Positions 57,411-64,000 of a stretch of DNA of 64,000 bases are shown piece by piece. The number at the start of each line of letters is the position of its first letter. Positions within the stretch are counted from its first letter, which is position 1. The notes under the pieces are model-generated. The model saw nothing but the letters and a program-made list of their open reading frames with translations. It did no database searches and was not told the origin of the DNA. The stretch spans positions 2,852,001 to 2,916,000 of the forward strand of contig JAULSN010000007.1 of the NCBI GenBank assembly GCA_033439765.1, given 5' to 3'. This stretch comes from Lasiosphaeria ovina. Its lineage: Eukaryota > Ascomycota > Sordariomycetes > Sordariales > Lasiosphaeriaceae. The position numbers were made by a program, and so were the translations under genes.

Positions 57411-57882
57411 TCAGGGAATGTTTTTAACCGAGCAGAAGTTCGCGTTGATGCCTGTGGAGCAGAGACGCGTGCAGCCAATGCCGAGATCAGCCACCTTGAT
57501 GCACTGACCGTTGGTAACCTGCCTGATGAGGTCGCCCTTGCAGCCGCTTCCGTCGTTTCTCTGATAGGCGAACCAGACGTCGGAGATGGAGTCGGTCTTG
57601 ATGGTCTTGACATTGGCGGGAATGGGGGCATCACCGTCACTGAAGCCGTTGAAGACGACCGAGTTGACCTGATTGGAACTTTAACAGAGCAGAAGATTAG
57701 CACGGACTGCACTGCGCATTCATAACTGTGCGACATGTGGCGAAAGGTGTTGAGACAAGGAAGTGAATCAAGACTGGATGTATTGTCACATACCAGTTGT
57801 CATCGTCGAACATCTTGGTGGCGGCGCCGAAGGCGGTGCTCGCGAGACTGCCAATCAAGACGAGGACGGTGGTGGTGCGCAT
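57411..57882 (-). CDS. Small secreted cysteine-rich protein
   Basis: Two exons on the minus strand (57,882-57,794 and 57,678-57,411; 115-nt intron, donor GTATGT, acceptor AAAG with branch site GCTAATC), 118 residues. A signal peptide (MRTTTVLVLIGSLASTAFGA) is followed by a mature chain of about 98 residues with six cysteines, an even number that could form three disulfides. The splice junction itself makes the first cysteine codon (TG plus T). Motifs include VWFAYQRNDGSGCKGDLIRQ and CTRLCSTGINANFCSV. I recognise no named family; size and cysteine content are those of fungal secreted effectors or antimicrobial-like proteins, but role is unknown. One non-consensus acceptor lowers certainty on exon 2's start. 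Confidence 0.75.
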
Positions 57883-59148
57883 ATTGACTGTGGGAGGAAA
57901 CCGAGTCCTAAGTCTAAGTGGTAGCGTGAGGCTGTTTGGTGATCGTGTTTGCTTTGGATAGAGCCGCTGTCGGTGTTGCTGTGCCTGTTGATCCTTGTTC
58001 TCTGAGGAGGGACTGGGCACATTTATGCTTCCATATGAAGACGGTTTCGGACTCCATTCTCAAGATACGAGAGGGCCATAATACGTCCTCGTTCATTACA
58101 AGTCTCGGTTGTTGGCCTTGTCCCATGGTCTCGACTCGTCGGCTCTGCGTTCTATTTCGGGGGATAAGGGCAAGTAGATGCTAGGAAGTACCCGTCCGGC
58201 GATGAGAAGGCCGCCGGCGTGGTATTAAGATCCGGCAACTGTATTGGTTGTTGTGCTTACCAGAGATAATAAGCTTGTCCCACGAAAAGACCATATGGTG
58301 GGCCGCGAATGATTTCATGTTCGGCCCACTTGCGCCGGCCCGAGCCGAGTTTGATAATACGAGCGACGATAATACGAGCGACGGATTTGCCGTCAGGCCC
58401 CACAATACCACGCTAGTGCTGATCACGATTGTTATCAGGACCGGCCATTTGGGAAAGGACTCTGAGAGGCGTAAGCATTCTGATGACTGTGTCTGACATG
58501 AGATGGTCATGTTCTAATTATGTCAAGGAGTCAGACCACGCCAAATATGCACGCCACGGTGGAGATTTGATGTTTTAGGTTACGAGCTTGGGGGGTGGTT
58601 GGGACATGGAACAAAGGAAGCCAAAAACCAGAAGTCTGCTGCAGATTCTTCAAACTTGTCATATCAAGCTCCTTCATCCCAGTCACACCATGTTATAGCA
58701 TGGTCCGCCCTCTTCTGCTCGGGCACTACCGAATACTTGGTCAGGTATCACGTACCTACTTTGACACTCACGTACCTTACATACCGTACCCACTCATCCA
58801 ATACACACTCAACTAATGCATGACATTCGCCAGATTTGCTGGCTTTTGTGGAGATCACTTTGAGCGCACGAGCCATGCGTGAGCTGCCAGTATCTACATG
58901 AGTCTCAACTAGCTAATGCTATGCCGTGTGTGTATATATGTCGTGCATTAGTTGAATATTATGTATTGGACGAGTGGAGACAGTAGTTCTCACAACCTCT
59001 CGTGCACAACGAGGTTCTCACCAAACACCGTTCCGCGAAGACAAGTCCGTGCTAGCAGTCGCAGTCTCATCTTTTGGTCTGGCCCATTGTCTTTCTAGTG
59101 AGATTGAGATAGATACCTCGCTCCTGGAAGAAAGTGCTGCCGTCGTTC
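57883..59148. other. Intergenic
   Basis: Promoter of the small secreted protein gene and 3' flank of the VIT-VWA gene. A duplicated AATACGAGCGACG unit lies near 58,355-58,382. No gene seen. Confidence 0.45.
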
Positions 59149-62100
59149 TCAATGACGCCCACCCTGGCCCGCCTGATCGACAGTTACGTCTTCTTCCTCA
59201 TCATCGCTGTCATCTTTCTCGCCTGGCGCCTTTGTACCGCTCGGCTCATCCAACCCGGTATGATCAACTGACCTATGTGCCTTCATGAGCACCAAGTCAA
59301 AGAGATCCTTCTGGTCATCCATGTGCGTCTCAATGTACTTGGACACCATGATTGTGTCGACCACCTCCTCGTCTACCTGCCCGTTCTGCCCATTTGCCTT
59401 GCTGTCAATAATAGCCTCCCGCGTGCCGGCCGGCAGGTTTGACGAGAGCTCTAGGCGCACGTCGTCAGTTATCTGGAAGCGGCCAGAGGCTGTCTGCGAG
59501 GCGACAATGTCGTTGAATCCAATCGAGGGCTGTGGCTCTCCTTGGCGCTCAACAGGTGCGCCGCGACACACGGTCTCTTCATCATAACTATAAGTTAGAA
59601 TTCGGGGAGGTGCACTCGATGCATTTATTTCTAAGGCGGAGCTGCTTGTTGCTGAGTCTGAGGAAAGGTTGCCACAACTTGGTGTGTAAGGCGGGTAACA
59701 ATTACCGTCATTTGTCGTATATAATGATGACACAGATTGTAAAATGGTCTCGGAAGTAAAAAGCGACGGGGGTGCTGTATCTGGTGCTGGTGCAGTGGAA
59801 AGTGGTGCGGAAGCAACCTTGGGCTGGAACCAACACGACGGACCCAAAGGCGTCTGTTCAAGTGCATTCCAACGAATGTGAAAATCCTCAGCAGGCTTAG
59901 CAGGGACATCAAGTCCGATACCGACGCTGGGAAAATTAAACTGCGCACCAAATTCGCCGTAATTAAGGCTGCTTCTGGATCTCCTGGACCTGCTATGTGC
60001 CTCCCTGGTGGGTGGAAGGTTGTAAGGTGTCGACACCATGCTCGCCGGACTGGCCAGGTTGTCAGAAAGAGCGGCGTTGTACGAATCAACGGCGTGAGCT
60101 ACCGAGCCGTCCTGGTTTGTTGCGACGAAGCTCGTCCATCTGCTCGTCACAGAGTACGACTTTCCCAAGCTGACAGCATTGCGGCTGGCCACTGAGTCGT
60201 TGAAGTTTTCTTGTGTACTCTGCTCTTGGTCCGCTCTCAGGTCTAGATCGAGTAAGGCAGCTTTGACGGCGAGATGTTGCAGGTGACTCTCGGTGGTCGC
60301 AGTGGACAAGACTGGCAAAGCTGCTTTGACAACCCCCTCTCGACTGGTGCCGCCCGCAGTGGCTGTGACTGTGACCTCTGATGGCAGAGCCGCCGAACCG
60401 GTCTTGAGAAGGAGGAAAACAGAGGTCTGCTTGAAGTGGTGCATCAGGGGTGATTCTGGAGCTTGGACGTACTCCAACGAGTCCGGCGCGGGCTGTTTGC
60501 CGTCTGACTCCGTGTCTGGGAGGAGGGCGAAGCTGTTGTCGTACAGGTTTCGGCGGGTGAACTGGGGGCCGAGGTCGACCTGGCAGCTCCATGTCGGCGG
60601 CATCAGGGCACCTTTCAGCATCCGAATCACTCGGTGCTGCCATTTGTCTGGCGTTGCTAGCCCAACCACCTCGCCGAATCCCCCGCCGGCATCGGCGATG
60701 CCCTCAATCAGGCGATGCGACACGCTGTTGCCGATGCCGAGCGCGAAGAGCCGGAATTCGTGACCGAGCTTTGTCCGCATGCTCTTGACAAAATCGATTG
60801 TCTGGTTCACGTTCCAGACTTCTCCGTCTGTAAGGACAATGACCTGGGTGGAATGTCCGGTGGTCGCTCTTCTCAGCAGCGTGTTCTGTAGCGCAGGCAG
60901 CAGTTCCGTCCCGCCCATGTCAGCCGCGAAGCTCGACACGTGGGAGACGGCCTGGTCCAGAGTCGCTTGGCTGTAGGGCGTGGAGGACTCCCACAATGAC
61001 CGAAACGACGTTCCAAAAGAGCAAAGATTGAAGGTGCACTTTTCGGGCAAGCTTTTGAGAAAGACGTGCAGCGCATTTCGAAGCCCGGCAATCTTCTCGC
61101 CGCCCATAGACCCTGAACGATCAGCAACAAAGATAACCTCGCCTTTGAAGTCCATGTCGGGTCCGCAGTTGCGGAAGAGCTCGCTTGGTTGGATGGTGAC
61201 CATTAGAGCTGAGTGGCCGTGTCCATTGGCAGGCGATACGAGAGCCTCAGACCGGGCATTGTCACCCGAGTTGTTGATAAAGACAACAAAGTCCTTGTCC
61301 ATTATCGCGGTCGGGTCCGAGAGCTTGATGGTTGCTTGGTGCGAATTGAACGCCTCCTTTTTAGGTTCTGAGCTCGCCTGTGCGTAAAAGGCATCGAAAT
61401 CGGTCAAGTCAGGGGGAGCACCCGACGAGCCCACGTCTATCGAGACGGGGTGGGATCGGCACTCGATCTGTCGAATAGGGTGGCGGGTGTTGACGGCCAC
61501 GACAATGCTGAGGCCCGTATTTACCACGTCGGAAGAGTTGGTAAACAGACCCCTGGGTGGAGTTCCGTATCGTGGAGCCAGCGAGGTGGGGATGGTGATT
61601 AAATGTCCCTGTCCGCCAGAGTCGGGCTTGAGCGCATTGATGTAGGTGACATCTACCTTGACCGACGTCTTCGGGGGTATGTTACCGATCATGGTCTGGA
61701 ACACCTCGGGCGTCATCTCTTCGAGGAGCGCGGCCGACTCAAGGCCCTCGATGGCGCGCAGGTATTCAATCTTGGCTTCCTCGTTGGACAGCACCCTGCC
61801 GGTGAGCACGTCCGAGTCCCCGATGTGAAATTGCATGCTTGTCACGACTGCGCCATCGTAGAGGGGAAATGTATAGTGCGCTTCGGGGATGGCCACGTCG
61901 GATATGTTGGTAAACCGCTGAATGAATCTCGATGTTGCAACGGCGCAGTCAACGCGAACGTCAATTGCAACGTCCAGGAGCGGGAGACAGCGGACTTGGT
62001 TTGGTTGCTCGGGTTCAGTGTCGGGGGGAGGCCAATGAACTTGAAATTGTGTCGATGGGTTGGCGTGAATGGGGAGCGAGGGAGGATGGATGGTTGACCC

Positions 62101-62256
62101 GGGTCCAGAGCCGTCGGTCGGTCCATTACCAAAGCGGTGATCAAAATGCGGTCGAGCAGTGGGGAAAATCGAAAAGATGGTCTTGGGCGGGATATCTGTC
62201 GTCGAACCAAGACCATAATCGGTAAAGAATAGCCCCGAGGGGATCCGGCCCGCCAT
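59149..62256 (-). CDS. VIT and von Willebrand factor A domain protein
   Basis: Single exon, 1,035 residues. An N-terminal region is followed by a VIT domain (about 88-225, including SDVAIPEAHYTFPLYDGAVVTSM and NIPPKTSVKVDVTYI), then a VWA domain (about 370-545) whose metal-ion adhesion site reads DRSGS at about residues 379-383 with a later LTDGEVWNV. This pair also occurs in animal inter-alpha-trypsin inhibitor heavy chains and in PARP4-like proteins; fungal homologues are intracellular-looking and of unknown role. No signal peptide is seen here. The C-terminal half holds a Ser/Pro-rich segment and a final helical region (VVDTIMVSKYIETHMDDQKD) with an acidic end. By family it should bind proteins through the VWA face. 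Its neighbour is the STAND-like gene, divergent by 0.5 kb. Confidence 0.9.
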   Translation of the reverse strand: MAGRIPSGLFFTDYGLGSTTDIPPKTIFSIFPTARPHFDHRFGNGPTDGSGPGSTIHPPSLPIHANPSTQFQVHWPPPDTEPEQPNQVRCLPLLDVAIDVRVDCAVATSRFIQRFTNISDVAIPEAHYTFPLYDGAVVTSMQFHIGDSDVLTGRVLSNEEAKIEYLRAIEGLESAALLEEMTPEVFQTMIGNIPPKTSVKVDVTYINALKPDSGGQGHLITIPTSLAPRYGTPPRGLFTNSSDVVNTGLSIVVAVNTRHPIRQIECRSHPVSIDVGSSGAPPDLTDFDAFYAQASSEPKKEAFNSHQATIKLSDPTAIMDKDFVVFINNSGDNARSEALVSPANGHGHSALMVTIQPSELFRNCGPDMDFKGEVIFVADRSGSMGGEKIAGLRNALHVFLKSLPEKCTFNLCSFGTSFRSLWESSTPYSQATLDQAVSHVSSFAADMGGTELLPALQNTLLRRATTGHSTQVIVLTDGEVWNVNQTIDFVKSMRTKLGHEFRLFALGIGNSVSHRLIEGIADAGGGFGEVVGLATPDKWQHRVIRMLKGALMPPTWSCQVDLGPQFTRRNLYDNSFALLPDTESDGKQPAPDSLEYVQAPESPLMHHFKQTSVFLLLKTGSAALPSEVTVTATAGGTSREGVVKAALPVLSTATTESHLQHLAVKAALLDLDLRADQEQSTQENFNDSVASRNAVSLGKSYSVTSRWTSFVATNQDGSVAHAVDSYNAALSDNLASPASMVSTPYNLPPTREAHSRSRRSRSSLNYGEFGAQFNFPSVGIGLDVPAKPAEDFHIRWNALEQTPLGPSCWFQPKVASAPLSTAPAPDTAPPSLFTSETILQSVSSLYTTNDGNCYPPYTPSCGNLSSDSATSSSALEINASSAPPRILTYSYDEETVCRGAPVERQGEPQPSIGFNDIVASQTASGRFQITDDVRLELSSNLPAGTREAIIDSKANGQNGQVDEEVVDTIMVSKYIETHMDDQKDLFDLVLMKAHRSVDHTGLDEPSGTKAPGEKDDSDDEEEDVTVDQAGQGGRH

Positions 62257-62756
62257 TCTGCAAAATTGCGACTGTCAATGAATGCTCAAAAGGGGTCCAA
62301 AGATAGACTGCTGAAAAATGGCAGAGGTCGCGACAATACTGGGTTTTGGAATTGGGCGAGGGAGGAGGGGTCTGCTTAACATAAAAAGGAAGCCCTTCGG
62401 AGGAAATTAGTTATGGTCGTATTAGGGACTGTTAGAATCATTCAAACAGAGACAGCTGAGACTCCAACTAAATGTACGTACATCCCTATCCACTAGGAAC
62501 ACGGGACTAATTAGCGCTCAGGAAAAAGTGAATCTGCCGAGAAGGAGGCGCGGGCGCCTGGTGACGGATTAATTTCCAAGCGACATGCAGCCATAATATC
62601 CATTGGGGTTGCACAGCCCCCGCAATAACTAGATGACTCACGTAGAGCCTGACATTCGAAATTCTGGAAAAAATACCGACTCTCTGATGCACACATCGGC
62701 GATTTAGAGGGCTTTCGACACGGACAACGACAGAGCCTTGCGAAAGAGCCCAAAAA
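62257..62756. promoter_or_regulatory. Divergent promoter between the VIT-VWA and STAND-like genes
   Basis: 500 bp between two start codons pointing apart. No specific site assigned. Confidence 0.45.
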
Positions 62757-64000
62757 ATGTCTTTACCATCCCCCCTTTCCGTTGGCGATATTATACTGCT
62801 GGGAAAGGCTGCGTACCGAGTAGCTAGAGCACTGTCCTCCGGCTCTAGGTCAGCGCCCGCCGAATTCAGCGAAGTCCAGGCCCTCTTATTCTCCCTCACG
62901 GAATCTTTTGACCTGCTTGCTAAAACCTCGGCAACCCAAAATGAAGAAGATAGAGGCTCGGCTGATGTTCCGCAAGATTCGCCCAGGAAGGAATTGTGGC
63001 TTGAGAAGCAGCCGGAGCTTGCCAATATTCTCATCAACTGCCGAGACGTGCTTGGCCACCTCGAAACATTTGTTGACAAGTACACCATGATCGATCCCAC
63101 TGTTACCAATGAAGGAACCGGAACTCGGAGCTTGAGGGGTGATCTGAAGAGAAACTGGAAAAAGGTCATGTGGACCAAAGAGGCGGAGGAAATCTCCAAG
63201 TTGAAACAGACGCTCATTGCACATACAAACTCACTTCACCTCGCCATCGCAATCATGAACGGGTAGGATATCTGCGTCTCGTTTTACACGAAATAGGCGT
63301 TGACTTGAGCTTATAGGGACCGCCAAGCCTCGACACAAGGCCAGGTGGGGAAAATACACGGCAAACTGGACGAGATATACGAATGGTTCTTGGCCAACCT
63401 AAAGAAGGACGCAGGCGAGAGTTCCACTTCGGCATCGACACCCAAGAAAGCAGGGGAACCTGCTGGTCCAACTGCGCGATTTTCGTTGTACCACCAAAAG
63501 GTGCCCGGGAACTTGGCAAGGGATATGGATCTTATTTGCCCACAAGCAACCTTCAACCCGGTTTTGCTTGGGGAAAAATTACCCAGTGACTTGCCGTCGC
63601 TGACTCCACTGTTCTGTTGTCACTGCACCAAGTCCAGGCTGAGTGGCAACGTAGAAGACCACGCAGCTAGACTTCGATTCTACCGTAAGTTTCTAATTAA
63701 CTTCTCTAGAAACCCTGTTTGGTTTAGGCTGACTGTGATTGCACAATAGTGCTGCCTACCAGCCTCGTGATAAGGTTGACCGACCAGTCCTCCAACAACA
63801 ACTGGCATCTCTACGTCGGCTCAGCTCTCTCCAGTTCGCCAGTGTCCATAGTCGTCACTCCACTACATCCAGCATGTAAGTTGTCTCAACGAAAGAATCC
63901 AAGGCGCTCATCGAATCTAAACTGTCGCGGATCAGACATCTCGGAAATAGAAAGGGCTGCGGCACAGATTGGCACCTTCCAAGCGACTCGGAATTCCACC
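62757..64000 (+). CDS. Gene with STAND/NLR-type fungal N-terminal domain (partial, runs off the window)
   Basis: Four exons are visible: 62,757-63,262, 63,317-63,684, 63,750-63,875, and 63,936 onward, cut at the edge; at least 355 residues. The N-terminus MSLPSPLSVGDIILLGKAAYRVARALSSG, then SAPAEFSEVQALLFSLTESFDLLAK and LINCRDVLGHLETFVDKY, is a helical domain widespread in fungi, often in front of NACHT, kinase-like or ankyrin-bearing proteins of the STAND/immune-receptor kind. After it come a helical region (KIHGKLDEIYEWFLANLKKD) and an unassigned part with a CxxC pair (FCCHCTKSR) and WHLYVGSALSSSPVSIVV. The domain that would tell the function lies beyond 64,000. Exon joins rest on GTAGGA, GTAAGT, GTAAGT donors and preserved phase. 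Confidence 0.75.

Noticed and set aside
1..64000. CRISPR array, operon structure or ribosome binding sites
   Set aside because: None seen, and none expected in a fungal nuclear genome; the direct repeats here are not spaced by unique spacers.

Overview
The window comes from the nuclear genome of a filamentous ascomycete (Pezizomycotina, most likely Sordariomycetes). The evidence is short 50-90 nt introns with GTAAGT/GTNNGT donors, GC-rich third codon positions, fungal-specific genes (Spc19 of the DASH complex, Sho1, the Ro-11 dynactin subunit, a Crh-type GH16 enzyme, Zn2Cys6 and bHLH regulators, an intron-bearing tRNA-Lys), and a retrotransposon destroyed by repeat-induced point mutation (RIP). 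I cannot name the species.

Layout: 1 to about 6,540 is a RIP-mutated block. It carries a Ty3/gypsy chromovirus whose gag, protease, reverse transcriptase, RNase H, integrase and chromodomain can still be read through stop codons, followed by a probable 3' LTR and another mutated repeat. CpA and TpG are almost absent over most of it while CpG is kept. 7,284-13,631 holds a frameshifted gene of unknown function, a secreted protein with three repeats that resemble AA1-like (Alt a 1) domains, and a polytopic membrane protein. 16,399-19,164 has a Crh-type cell-wall transglycosylase and tRNA-Lys(CTT). 22,114-25,155 has Spc19 converging on the osmosensor Sho1. 30,534-38,126 is denser: Ro-11 and an AVT-type vacuolar amino acid transporter diverge, then mitochondrial bS16 and an NAD(P)HX epimerase diverge, followed by a small Cys-rich ORF. 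43,157-56,164 contains a coiled-coil protein of unknown function, a large SMP/C2 protein (Mug190-like), a Zn2Cys6 factor, a bHLH factor and a mitochondrial OsmC-family protein. 57,411-64,000 contains a small secreted six-cysteine protein, a VIT-VWA protein and the 5' part of a gene with an N-terminal domain like those of fungal STAND/NLR-type proteins, cut by the window edge.

The genes form no single pathway; this is mostly housekeeping sequence with accessory material (the RIP block, secreted proteins, VIT-VWA, STAND-like gene) toward the two ends. Large gene-free intervals (25.2-30.5 kb, 38.1-43.2 kb, 44.4-46.4 kb) hold simple repeats, hairpins and weak ORFs. Exon borders were placed by hand from splice signals, reading phase and protein continuity; each spliced CDS sums to a multiple of three except the frameshifted gene and the gene cut by the right edge.
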